NCBI RefSeq assembly: GCF_000246855.1
Contig: NC_016609.1
Span: 124,001 to 188,000, forward strand
Reading direction: 5' to 3'
From: Niastella koreensis GR20-10
GTDB lineage: Bacteria > Bacteroidota > Bacteroidia > Chitinophagales > Chitinophagaceae
DNA: 64,000 nucleotides
Shown: in pieces, positions 10,240-18,318 of the stretch
How positions within the stretch are numbered: position 1 is the stretch's first letter
How the letters are laid out: the number at the start of each line of letters is the position of its first letter
Notes under the pieces: model-generated
What the model was told of the DNA's origin: nothing
Database searches by the model: none
The model's input: the letters and a program-made list of their open reading frames with translations, nothing else
Translations under genes and position numbers: made by a program

Positions 10240-12819
10240 TTATGCAGAGTTTCGGCCTGCATTGATAATACCAAATGAACTGCGGATAACCAGTTTCTCG
10301 AAGATCTCTTTATGCTGCTGTTGTGCGTTTTGTTCTTCCATCAGGCGAATACGCGCCATGGCATATTGCTGAATGGTAGTTAATGGCAACACAATACGTT
10401 CGCGCATTTGTACCGACAGCTGTTCAACAGGGTAATCTGCCATCAGCTCGCTTTTGCCCGACAATAAGAAGATATAACGTTGGGTCAGTTCATATTCTTT
10501 ATAGATCTGGTTCCAGATCTCACCATACCGGGGATCCTGCGCCAGGTATTCCGTTAAGGGGAAGAAACACTTCTTCATCGCCATCTCACAATTATCCATC
10601 AGCGTTTTGAAGAATAATGAATGACGGTAAACCTTTTTAATATCGTTTAATTTACCCTTTTTCTCCATGGCCTGTAATGCAGTGCCCACCCCATAATAAC
10701 CGGTTACATTTTGTTTTAACTGGCTCCAGGCGCCCACAAACGGAATGGCCCGCAGGTCTTTCAGTGACAGTTTTGAAGAAGAACCGCGTTTGGCCGGCCG
10801 GCTGCCGATGTTCGTTTGGCTGTAGAACTTCAGCGGACTTACATGCGCCAGGTAATTTAAGAAATCGGGGTTGTTCTTTAATTCATTATAGGATTTCAAC
10901 CCTTCTTCACACAGTTCGCCCAGGATCTCTTCTTCTTCTGCTGATAATGTTTTGTCTTTATCGGCAAATACATCATTGGAGATACCGGCATTCAGCAATT
11001 GCTCAATGTTGAACTGGGCAGAGTCGATAGTGCCGAAGTTGGAACTAACGGTTTGTCCCTGTATGGTAAGTTGAATTTCTTTATTGCTGATGTTCTTACC
11101 CATAGATGCATAGAACTTATGGGTTTTACCTCCACCACGTGCCGGCGGACCACCGCGGCCATCGAAGAACACCACATCGATGCCATATTTGGCAGAAATG
11201 CTGGTAAGTTTTTCCTTGGCTTTATAAATACTCCAGTTGGCCATCAGGTAACCGCCGTCTTTGGTGCCATCAGAAAAACCAAGCATGATGGTTTGGCGGT
11301 TGTTCCGTTTTTGCAGGTGTTTGCGGTAGATCTCATTCTCATACAGTTCACCCATGATCTCGGCTGCTTCCTGCAGGTCGTCGATGGTTTCAAACAGGGG
11401 AACGATATCGATGGTGAGGTCTTCATTTTTCCAGCCGCATATTTTAAACAGCCCGTAAACTTCCAGCAGGTTCAGTGCGCTGTTGCACTGGCTGATGATG
11501 TATCGGCTGCAGCCTTCAACCCCGTTGTATTGTTGAATTTCTTTAATGGCTTTTATGCTGAGCAGGGTATCTTTTTCAATGCCATCTTCAAATACGTGTC
11601 CGCCAATATCGCCGCTGGCTTTGTACAACAGCTTTTTCTTTTCTTCTTCAGAGAGCTCTGCATAGTTCTTTGGAAGAATATCTGTTTTTGCAGCTATTGC
11701 TTCCAGTACCTTGCCATGGATGCTGCTGTCCTGCCGTACATCGAGCGAGGCAAAGTGCAATCCAAATACATGCACTTTGTTTATGAGGTTATCAACCAGG
11801 TGCTGGAATAATCCATTGTGCTGGTAGATTAATATCTCTCTTATTTTTTGTAATGCATCCAGGATGCCCTGTTTGCTGAGGAAGGTGCGCTGACCGGGAA
11901 TAAAGATGTTTTCGTACAACTGTTTTTCCAGATCGGCCAGAATGGTATCAACTCCCTTGAATGTAAGGCGTCTTTTGAGCTTACGTACTTCGAGGTAATA
12001 ACATTTTATGATGCTGCCGCGCAGGGCGTCTGCTACTTTCTGTGTGGTGTCAACAGTAACAAAGGGGTTGCCATCGCGGTCGCCGCCAGGCCAGAAGCCC
12101 ATGGTGATAACCGGGTTGGTATCCGGGATCATTTGCGGGAACTGGTTGTTGAGATAAGTAATGATGCGGCCTGCTGCATTATAGAATACATTTTCCAGGT
12201 ACCAGATAAGGCTTATGGCCTCATCGAATGGAGTAGGCTTTTCCTTTTTAAAGAAAGGCGTTTTGCCCAGCTGTTGCAGGTACATGTTTATCTGGCTGGT
12301 ATTATTTTCTGCCAGTGCTTTCGACAGGTCATGAATAATACCTAATACAGGACCGGGATAGAACTGGGTAGGGTGGGCGGTGAGCACCAGCCTGATGGAG
12401 AAGTCTTCCAGCTTCCTGGCAAGCTCTTCTTCTTTGCCTTCCTGGATAACATCTGCAGCCAGGTACTTGAGGGTTCCAATACCGTTGAGGTCGTTGATCT
12501 CCCTGAAAGAGGCATCTTCCAGTGCATCGAACAAAACAACCTGCCGCTCAACATATTGAATAAAGCGGAACAACAGGTCGAGCTTATCCTGCTCTTTTAT
12601 ATAAGAGGTGTGCTTTTCAAAGAATTCATCGATGATCTGCATGGGGCTCTGCTTCTTCTTATAACCCTCTTCACAATTATTTAATAATAATGAAAGCAGA
12701 ATACCTGTTTTCTCAATACGATGAAACGGGAGCGAGGTAAACAGACTGTTGTAGAGCTGAAATTTTATGCCTACATAATTCTTAAACTGCTGCAGTCCTC
12801 GTGATGACTGGTGATCCAT
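10240..12819 (-). CDS. ppc: Phosphoenolpyruvate carboxylase
   Basis: Carboxylates PEP to oxaloacetate, the carbon skeleton for aspartate and so for the adjacent threonine and methionine genes. The protein is 859 aa from the ATG at 12819 (MDHQSSRGLQQF); the frame is open 41 codons further upstream but that stretch is low-quality hydrophobic sequence containing the likely -7 box. Visible motifs: catalytic histidine in VLTAHPTQFYPG (HPTQ where E. coli has HPTE), GFSDGTKDGG, the FDGRGGPPARGGGK loop, RPAKRGSSSKLSLKDLRAIP, and a C-terminus GRNSA matching the RNTG end that carries the allosteric aspartate-site asparagine. It belongs to the divergent Bacteroidota PPC type. It is transcribed away from the thr operon. 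Confidence 0.95.
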   Translation of the reverse strand: MDHQSSRGLQQFKNYVGIKFQLYNSLFTSLPFHRIEKTGILLSLLLNNCEEGYKKKQSPMQIIDEFFEKHTSYIKEQDKLDLLFRFIQYVERQVVLFDALEDASFREINDLNGIGTLKYLAADVIQEGKEEELARKLEDFSIRLVLTAHPTQFYPGPVLGIIHDLSKALAENNTSQINMYLQQLGKTPFFKKEKPTPFDEAISLIWYLENVFYNAAGRIITYLNNQFPQMIPDTNPVITMGFWPGGDRDGNPFVTVDTTQKVADALRGSIIKCYYLEVRKLKRRLTFKGVDTILADLEKQLYENIFIPGQRTFLSKQGILDALQKIREILIYQHNGLFQHLVDNLINKVHVFGLHFASLDVRQDSSIHGKVLEAIAAKTDILPKNYAELSEEEKKKLLYKASGDIGGHVFEDGIEKDTLLSIKAIKEIQQYNGVEGCSRYIISQCNSALNLLEVYGLFKICGWKNEDLTIDIVPLFETIDDLQEAAEIMGELYENEIYRKHLQKRNNRQTIMLGFSDGTKDGGYLMANWSIYKAKEKLTSISAKYGIDVVFFDGRGGPPARGGGKTHKFYASMGKNISNKEIQLTIQGQTVSSNFGTIDSAQFNIEQLLNAGISNDVFADKDKTLSAEEEEILGELCEEGLKSYNELKNNPDFLNYLAHVSPLKFYSQTNIGSRPAKRGSSSKLSLKDLRAIPFVGAWSQLKQNVTGYYGVGTALQAMEKKGKLNDIKKVYRHSLFFKTLMDNCEMAMKKCFFPLTEYLAQDPRYGEIWNQIYKEYELTQRYIFLLSGKSELMADYPVEQLSVQMRERIVLPLTTIQQYAMARIRLMEEQNAQQQHKEIFEKLVIRSSFGIINAGRNSA

Positions 12820-12853
12820 TGTAATATCTAGTTTATGGCATGAATGCAAAATG

Positions 12854-12861
12854 CAAAAATA
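12854..12861 (-). promoter_or_regulatory. Probable -7 box of ppc promoter
   Basis: TATTTTTG on the minus strand fits the Bacteroidetes TAnnTTTG element and lies 35 bp upstream of the chosen ppc ATG. I do not find a TTG at the usual spacing, so this is tentative. It supports the ATG at 12819 over the longer frame. Confidence 0.4.
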
Positions 12862-13021
12862 TGGCAAGCAGCAACAAAAACCGGGCATTGAAAGTACAAG
12901 AAAAAAATTAATAGAAGCACCGAATTGTTGAATTGTTTTCAATAATTTAGAAAAATACTTGTTAGAATATAGTTAGAGCCAAAAAAGATTAAAAACTAAC
13001 AAATGTTATAGACTTTTGTAT

Positions 13022-13029
13022 TACCTTTG
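13022..13029 (+). promoter_or_regulatory. Probable -7 box of thr operon promoter
   Basis: TACCTTTG matches the Bacteroidetes -7 consensus TAnnTTTG. Transcription would begin near 13035, just before the leader ORF at 13049. No clear TTG -33 element is seen. Confidence 0.45.
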
Positions 13030-13048
13030 ATAATATCAAAATAACATA

Positions 13049-13132
13049 GTGGTACTTTTTCAACATATCATTCTTTCCTCCGGCACGGTAGCTTCCACAG
13101 CTACAACTACCACTATTACAACAACCCGTTAA
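13049..13132 (+). CDS. thrL: Threonine-rich leader peptide of thr operon (attenuator)
   Basis: A 27-codon frame beginning at GTG 13049 and ending at TAA 13130. Residues 17-26 read T-A-T-T-T-T-I-T-T-T: nine threonines in total and one isoleucine, the same bias as E. coli ThrL. It lies 120 bp upstream of thrA, just after a -7 box. The stop codon falls in the loop of a perfect hairpin ACAACCC / GGGTTGT (13121-13139). Ribosome stalling at the Thr codons when threonyl-tRNA is scarce would be expected to control read-through into thrA. The start is uncertain: no in-frame ATG exists and GTG is the only usual codon. Homology by sequence is not implied. Confidence 0.6.
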   Translation: MVLFQHIILSSGTVASTATTTTITTTR

Positions 13133-13170
13133 GGGTTGTACATTTCCATATTACCACTGGGGTTTTATTT
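13088..13170 (+). promoter_or_regulatory. Alternative RNA structures in thr leader
   Basis: Three mutually exclusive elements are visible. A GTAGC / GCTAC hairpin spans 13088-13104. The ACAACCC / GGGTTGT hairpin spans 13121-13139. The heptamer TACCACT occurs at 13108-13114 inside the Thr codons and again at 13152-13158; both copies are complementary to AGTGGTA at 13048-13054, which overlaps the leader start. The second copy is directly followed by GGGGTTTTATTT, a terminator-like end. A stalled ribosome would hide the first copy and change the pairing. The exact termination logic is inferred. Confidence 0.4.
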
Positions 13171-13252
13171 ACCTTCAAATTTTCAGAAAGAGATCAGATC
13201 AGGAAAGCATCGGGTTATTTCAACTAATTTCAAATCAATTTAATTTCAGGTT

Positions 13253-15703
13253 ATGCAGGTTTTAAAGTTCGGCGGTACTTCTGTAGCAAATGCCGAGAAT
13301 ATGAATAAGGTAAGCAGCATTGTTCAACAGGCGTTGGTTCGTATGCCGCAAAGTAAAACGATTGTTGTTGTATCGGCTTTAGGAGGCGTGACCGATGTGT
13401 TATTACAAAGCGGCGGTTTGGCGGCAGCCGGCGATGAAAGTTATAAAGAGTTATTGCAGAAAGTAGAGCAGCGCCACCTGGAAGCTGTAAAAGCGCTGAT
13501 ACCGGTAACCCAGCAAAGCAGTGTATTAAGCTGGGTGAAACAGCGCTGTAATGAGATTGAAGATATTTGTAATGGCGTTTTCTTATTGGGTGAGCTAAGT
13601 ACCCGCACCAAAGACCGCATTGTAAGTTTTGGCGAATTGCTTTCCTCTAAAATTATTGCCGCCCGTTTACATGCACAGGGCGTTGAAAATACCTGGGTCG
13701 ACTCCCGTGAACTGATCCGCACTGATTCGCATTATGGAAGTGCAGTGGTAGACTTTACAGTTACCAATTCTCTCTGTAGTAACTTCTTTTCAGTTGCTGC
13801 TTCCCGTTTGTTTATTGTACCGGGTTTTGTAGCAGCCGATGCCCATGGTAACACCACCACTTTAGGCCGGGGCGGCAGCGATTATACCGCTGCCATCATT
13901 GCCGGTGCGGTGAGTGCGCAAACCCTGGAAATATGGACCGATGTGAGTGGCATGATGACTGCCGATCCACGGCTGGTGCCCAATGCAAAAATATTACCGC
14001 ATATCTCTTACCAGGAAGCTATGGAGCTGTCGCACTTTGGCGCCAAGGTAATTTATCCGCCTACCATACAACCGGTAATGAGTAAGAACATACCGGTATG
14101 GATCAAAAACACTTTTGCCCCGGAAGATCATGGCACTGTGATCGAGAATGATATTCATAAAAATGGAAATAACATCCGTGGTATTTCCAGTATTAATAAA
14201 ATTGCTTTGCTGAGCCTGGAAGGCAGCGGCATGATAGGCATACCCGGTTTTTCCCGCCGGTTGTTTGAATCACTGGCCAACGACTTCATCAATGTGATCC
14301 TGATTACCCAGGGTTCTTCAGAACATTCAATTTGTGTGGGAATTGACGAAGCCCTTGCCGGTAAGGCCAAGCAGGCAGTAGATAAAACATTTGCTTACGA
14401 AATTGAAATGGGCCGTGTTGAACCCCTGCGGGTTGAAACAGGACTGGCCATTGTTGCCCTGGTTGGCGACAATATGAAAAGCCACCCCGGCATTAGTGGT
14501 AAAATGTTTGGCGCTATAGGCCGCAACGGGGTAAACATCCGCGCCATAGCACAAGGTTCATCAGAAAGAAATATTTCAGCCGTGATAGCAGCAGCAGACG
14601 TTAAAAAAGCCATCAACGTATTACACGAAGATTTTTTTGAAACTACCTATAAACAAATAAACCTGTTTGTAGCCGGTACCGGCAATGTGGGCAGCAAACT
14701 GCTGGCCCAGTTAAAACAACAACAGCACTACCTGCAACAGAACATGCGTCTGCAGGTACGCATAGTAGGTATGGCCAACAGCAAAAAAATGGTTTTCAGC
14801 GATGAAGGCATCGATCTGGATAACTGGCGCGAACACCTGCAACAGGGCGAAGCCAGTGACCTGGGTAAATTTGTAGAAACCATTCGTTCCAAAAACCTGC
14901 GCAACTCCGTTTTTGTGGATGTTACTGCCAATGAGCATGTAGCACAGGTATATGATCAATTGCTGGCGAAAAGCATTTCGGTAGTGGCCTGTAATAAGGT
15001 AGCCTGTTCTTCGGCTTACCAGTATTATAAAAAGCTGAAGGACCTGGCCCGCGAATACAACGCATTCTTCCTGTTTGAAACAAACGTGGGCGCCGGTTTG
15101 CCGGTAATAGGCACCCTGAACGACCTGATGCGCAGTGGTGATGTGGTAACCCGCATTGAGGCAGTGCTGAGCGGTACCCTGAACTTTGTATTCAATAATT
15201 ACGATGGCACCCGCAGTTTTGCAGAAGTGGTAAAACAGGCGCAGGATGAAGGCTATACTGAACCCGATCCACGCTTAGACCTGAGTGGCACCGATGTAAT
15301 GCGTAAGATCATGATCCTGGCGCGGGAAGCAGGCGAACATCTTGAAATGGAAACTATTAGCAATAACAGTTTTATGCCCGCTTCGTGTATGGTAGGTAGT
15401 GTGGATGATTTTTACAGGGAAATGGAAAAACAGGAAACGCATTTTAGGGAAATATACCAGCAGGCTGCTGCAGCAGGCAAGAAGCTGAAGTTTGTAGCGA
15501 AGTATGAGGGCGGAAAAGCTTCTGTAGGTTTGCAGCATGTAGATTCACAATCTGATTTTTACCACCTGTATGGTAAGGATAATGTGGTATTGTTCTATAC
15601 CAACCGTTATCCCGATCAACCGCTGGTAGTAAAAGGAGCCGGTGCCGGTGCTGAAGTAACTGCATCAGGAGTGTTTGCTGATATAATCCGTGCCGCTCAT
15701 TAA
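13253..15703 (+). CDS. thrA: Bifunctional aspartokinase / homoserine dehydrogenase
   Basis: Fusion enzyme of 816 aa, the same size as E. coli ThrA, catalysing the first and third steps from aspartate to homoserine. The kinase domain starts at KFGGTSV (residues 5-11), with GRGGSDYTAA in the substrate site near residue 206. Two ACT-type regulatory segments occupy about residues 310-460. The dehydrogenase begins at VAGTGNVGSK near residue 472 and contains ANKVACS-type (CNKVACSS) and GTLNFVFN motifs, with YTEPDPRLDLSG near residue 675. It is the first gene of thrA-thrB-thrC and lies behind the threonine leader, so it probably serves threonine; a separate homoserine dehydrogenase sits in the facing methionine operon. 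Confidence 0.97.
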   Translation: MQVLKFGGTSVANAENMNKVSSIVQQALVRMPQSKTIVVVSALGGVTDVLLQSGGLAAAGDESYKELLQKVEQRHLEAVKALIPVTQQSSVLSWVKQRCNEIEDICNGVFLLGELSTRTKDRIVSFGELLSSKIIAARLHAQGVENTWVDSRELIRTDSHYGSAVVDFTVTNSLCSNFFSVAASRLFIVPGFVAADAHGNTTTLGRGGSDYTAAIIAGAVSAQTLEIWTDVSGMMTADPRLVPNAKILPHISYQEAMELSHFGAKVIYPPTIQPVMSKNIPVWIKNTFAPEDHGTVIENDIHKNGNNIRGISSINKIALLSLEGSGMIGIPGFSRRLFESLANDFINVILITQGSSEHSICVGIDEALAGKAKQAVDKTFAYEIEMGRVEPLRVETGLAIVALVGDNMKSHPGISGKMFGAIGRNGVNIRAIAQGSSERNISAVIAAADVKKAINVLHEDFFETTYKQINLFVAGTGNVGSKLLAQLKQQQHYLQQNMRLQVRIVGMANSKKMVFSDEGIDLDNWREHLQQGEASDLGKFVETIRSKNLRNSVFVDVTANEHVAQVYDQLLAKSISVVACNKVACSSAYQYYKKLKDLAREYNAFFLFETNVGAGLPVIGTLNDLMRSGDVVTRIEAVLSGTLNFVFNNYDGTRSFAEVVKQAQDEGYTEPDPRLDLSGTDVMRKIMILAREAGEHLEMETISNNSFMPASCMVGSVDDFYREMEKQETHFREIYQQAAAAGKKLKFVAKYEGGKASVGLQHVDSQSDFYHLYGKDNVVLFYTNRYPDQPLVVKGAGAGAEVTASGVFADIIRAAH

Positions 15704-15737
15704 TGTGATAATTTGATAATTAGCTAATATGATAATG
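15701..15737. repeat. TAATGTGATAAT-type intergenic repeat
   Basis: Imperfect tandem copies of a (TAAT)GTGATAAT unit beginning at the thrA stop. The first 13 bases recur at 27248-27260 after uvrA, and a related run is at 46195-46220 upstream of sucD. Non-coding. Confidence 0.6.
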
Positions 15738-15777
15738 GAAGACAGGGTAATGAATAAAATAATTCAAACGAATTAAA

Positions 15778-16716
15778 ATGGCAAAAGTATTAAAGGGCGT
15801 TCAGGTTTTTGCACCGGCAACAGTGGCTAATCTGGTTTGTGGATTTGATGTGTTGGGGATGGCATTGCAGCAACCGCAGGATGTTATGACCATGCGGTTA
15901 CGGGAAGAACCGGGCATTGGTATCTCACATGCAGACGGTTATGACTTACCGGTAGAACCGGAAAAGAATGTGGCCGGCGCTTCCTTACTGGCTTTACTGG
16001 AAGAATATCCTGAAAAGGCAGGCTTTGAAATAATTATCGATAAAAAAATAAAGCCCGGAAGCGGATTAGGTTCCAGCGCTGCCAGCTCCGCCGGAGCGGT
16101 GGTAGGCGCCAATTACTTACTGGGCAACCCGTTTACCAAAGAAGACCTGGTTCGTTTTGCCATGAATGGTGAAAAGGTGGCTTCCGGCGTAAAACATGCC
16201 GATAATATTGCACCCTGTATTTATGGAGGTGTAACACTTATTCAATCGATCTTCCCCCTGAATATTGTTCAGTTGACTGCGCCGCCCATGTATGTCACCG
16301 TAGTGCATCCGCAAATTGAAGTACGTACTTCAGATGCCCGGCAGATCTTACGCAAGGAAGTGCAGTTGAAAGCAGCCATCAAACAATGGGGTAACATTGC
16401 CGGGTTAGTTGCTGGTTTTTTGAAGAACGATTATGACCTCATCGGCCGTTCCCTGGAAGATGTGATCATCGAGCCCGTTCGTAGTATTCTTATTCCCGGT
16501 TTTGACGATGTGAAAAAGAAAAGTAAAGACGCCGGGGCATTAGGTGGTGGTATCTCCGGTTCAGGCCCTTCTATTTTTATGCTGAGTAAGGAAGAGTACG
16601 TAGCCAAGGGTGTTGAGGATGTTATGATCGATGTATATACGCGTTTGGGAATAGAGTTTAAGACGTATGTGACGATGGTCAATTATGAAGGGGCGAAGGT
16701 GCAGGTGATCAGTTGA
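15778..16716 (+). CDS. thrB: Homoserine kinase
   Basis: GHMP-family kinase of 312 aa that phosphorylates homoserine with ATP, the step before threonine synthase. The phosphate-binding loop is visible as PGSGLGSSAASSAG at about residues 93-106, and the C-terminal GHMP motif as GGGISGSGPSIFML near residue 260. N-terminal APATVANLVCGFDVLG is typical of ThrB. It follows thrA by 74 bp and precedes thrC by 188 bp; the spacers are filled by short repeats rather than obvious terminators, so the three genes most likely form one operon. Confidence 0.95.
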   Translation: MAKVLKGVQVFAPATVANLVCGFDVLGMALQQPQDVMTMRLREEPGIGISHADGYDLPVEPEKNVAGASLLALLEEYPEKAGFEIIIDKKIKPGSGLGSSAASSAGAVVGANYLLGNPFTKEDLVRFAMNGEKVASGVKHADNIAPCIYGGVTLIQSIFPLNIVQLTAPPMYVTVVHPQIEVRTSDARQILRKEVQLKAAIKQWGNIAGLVAGFLKNDYDLIGRSLEDVIIEPVRSILIPGFDDVKKKSKDAGALGGGISGSGPSIFMLSKEEYVAKGVEDVMIDVYTRLGIEFKTYVTMVNYEGAKVQVIS

Positions 16717-16862
16717 CACGTTAACAGGTTGGCACGTTTACAAGTTAACGGGTTGACAAAGTTGATAGAGTTGACAGGGTTGATAAAGGAACGCAGCAGC
16801 GGCTTACACCGGTTTTCACTACTGCCTACTGCCTTTTATCTCTGCCCTCTGCCTTGCCACTT
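16717..16862. repeat. Short-unit tandem repeat spacer between thrB and thrC
   Basis: Two adjacent low-complexity arrays. 16717-16790 is built of GTT(A/G)AC / AGTTGACA-like units (GTTAACAGGTTGG, AAGTTAACGGGTTGAC, AGTTGATAGAGTTGACAGG). 16815-16862 is built of CTGCC units (CTACTGCCTTTT, CTGCCCTCTGCCTTGCC). No ORF. Confidence 0.6.
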
Positions 16863-16904
16863 CAGCATTGACCATACTCCAATTAAAGATTTAATCAAGT
16901 TAAA

Positions 16905-18206
16905 ATGAAGTACTACAGTCTAAATAAACAATCCCCTGATGTAGATTTTAAGGAAGCCACCATAAAAGGACAGGCGCCTGATAAGGGATTGTATTTTCCG
17001 GAAAGCATTCCGGTACAGGAGAAGGCTTTTTTTGAGAATATAGCGCAGTATAGTAATGAAGAGATCGCTTTCCGGCTTATACAACCGTATGTTGCAGGAA
17101 CCATTGCGGATGCTGCCTTACAGGGCATTGTAAAAGAAACTATCAATTTTCCCATTCCACTGGTGCCGGTGAATGACCGGATATCATCACTGGAATTGTT
17201 TCATGGGCCAACGCTGGCGTTTAAAGATGTGGGCGCCCGGTTTATGAGCCGTTGTTTGGGTCATTTTGCGCATGACCGCAGTGAGAAGGTAGTAGTGTTG
17301 GTAGCCACTTCTGGCGATACCGGCGGAGCGGTGGCGCATGGTTTTTATGATGTGCCCGGGGTGGAAGTGGTGATCCTGTATCCGTCGGGTAAGGTAAGCT
17401 CGGTACAGGAAAAACAACTGACTACATTAGGTAAGAATATTCATGCGCTGGAAGTAACCGGTACTTTTGATGATTGTCAGCAAATGGTGAAGCAGGCTTT
17501 TGTGGATGAGGAGCTGACCAAAAAGATCTTCTTAACATCGGCCAACTCCATTAATGTGGCGCGCTGGCTGCCACAGCAGTTCTATTATGTATTGGCCTGG
17601 AAGCAATGGACCGATAAAAAGAACCCACCGGTGATTTCTGTGCCCAGTGGCAACTTTGGGAACATCTGTGCCGGGTTACTGGCTTATTGTTCCGGGTTAC
17701 CTGTAAAGCATTTTATTGCGGCCTGCAATGCCAATGCGGTGGTGCCTTCTTATTTAGCTAATGGCGACTATCAACCGAAAAAAGCCATTGCTACCATCTC
17801 CAATGCAATGGATGTGGGCAACCCCAGCAATTTTGTGCGCATCCTGGAATTGTTCCATCATAAACTGGGCGATCTGCGGAAGGTGTTAACTGGTTACAGC
17901 ATTTCGGACGATGAAACAAAAGCGGTATTGAAAGAAGTATATCAGCAATATAAATACCTGCCCGATCCGCATGGCGCTGTGGGCTACCTGGCTTTACAAC
18001 GCTATTTGCAACAGCATGCGGATGATAAGGGGATGTTCCTGGAAACTGCGCATCCCGTGAAGTTTTATGATGTGGTAGAGCCGGTTATTGGCGAAGCAGT
18101 GCCCGTGCCTGCGGCTATCCAGGATCAGTTGAAGCTCACCAAACAGAGCACCGTGATAGCACCGGATTATAATGCGCTGAAGGAAACTTTGCTGAAGAAG
18201 TATTAA
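16905..18206 (+). CDS. thrC: Threonine synthase
   Basis: PLP enzyme of 433 aa converting O-phosphohomoserine to threonine. The PLP lysine lies in LFHGPTLAFKDVGARF (around residue 107), the PLP phosphate loop in VATSGDTGGAVAHG, and the substrate loop in VPSGNFGNICAGLLA. The N-terminus MKYYSLN fits ThrC of the E. coli type. It is the last gene of the thr operon and converges on the methionine-operon gene hom; a long inverted repeat lies between them. Confidence 0.96.
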   Translation: MKYYSLNKQSPDVDFKEATIKGQAPDKGLYFPESIPVQEKAFFENIAQYSNEEIAFRLIQPYVAGTIADAALQGIVKETINFPIPLVPVNDRISSLELFHGPTLAFKDVGARFMSRCLGHFAHDRSEKVVVLVATSGDTGGAVAHGFYDVPGVEVVILYPSGKVSSVQEKQLTTLGKNIHALEVTGTFDDCQQMVKQAFVDEELTKKIFLTSANSINVARWLPQQFYYVLAWKQWTDKKNPPVISVPSGNFGNICAGLLAYCSGLPVKHFIAACNANAVVPSYLANGDYQPKKAIATISNAMDVGNPSNFVRILELFHHKLGDLRKVLTGYSISDDETKAVLKEVYQQYKYLPDPHGAVGYLALQRYLQQHADDKGMFLETAHPVKFYDVVEPVIGEAVPVPAAIQDQLKLTKQSTVIAPDYNALKETLLKKY

Positions 18207-18211
18207 TAATT

Positions 18212-18307
18212 GTGAGTGGTCAGTGGTGAGTTGTGAGTGGGTTACCGAATGTTCAGATAGCTGAAATTTAGCGAGCTTAACTCACCACTGGCCACTCACC
18301 ACTGACC
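18212..18307. terminator. Long inverted repeat between thrC and hom
   Basis: Arms at 18212-18230 (GTGAGTGGTCAGTGGTGAG) and 18281-18299 match over 19 bp with one mismatch; a second register pairs 18218-18230 with 18295-18307. The arms are themselves built of GTGGT / GTGAG units. It sits between convergent genes and is followed by T6 on the + strand, so it can act as a terminator and is also a member of the repeat-type intergenic elements of this genome. Confidence 0.6.
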
Positions 18308-18318
18308 TTTTTTACAAC

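Noticed and set aside
10999..11811. 270-aa open frame on the + strand inside ppc
   Set aside because: Antisense shadow of a well-conserved enzyme; no domain features.
12820..12942. Longer ppc start at 12942
   Set aside because: The 41 extra residues are hydrophobic and cysteine-rich without family support, and contain the likely promoter element.
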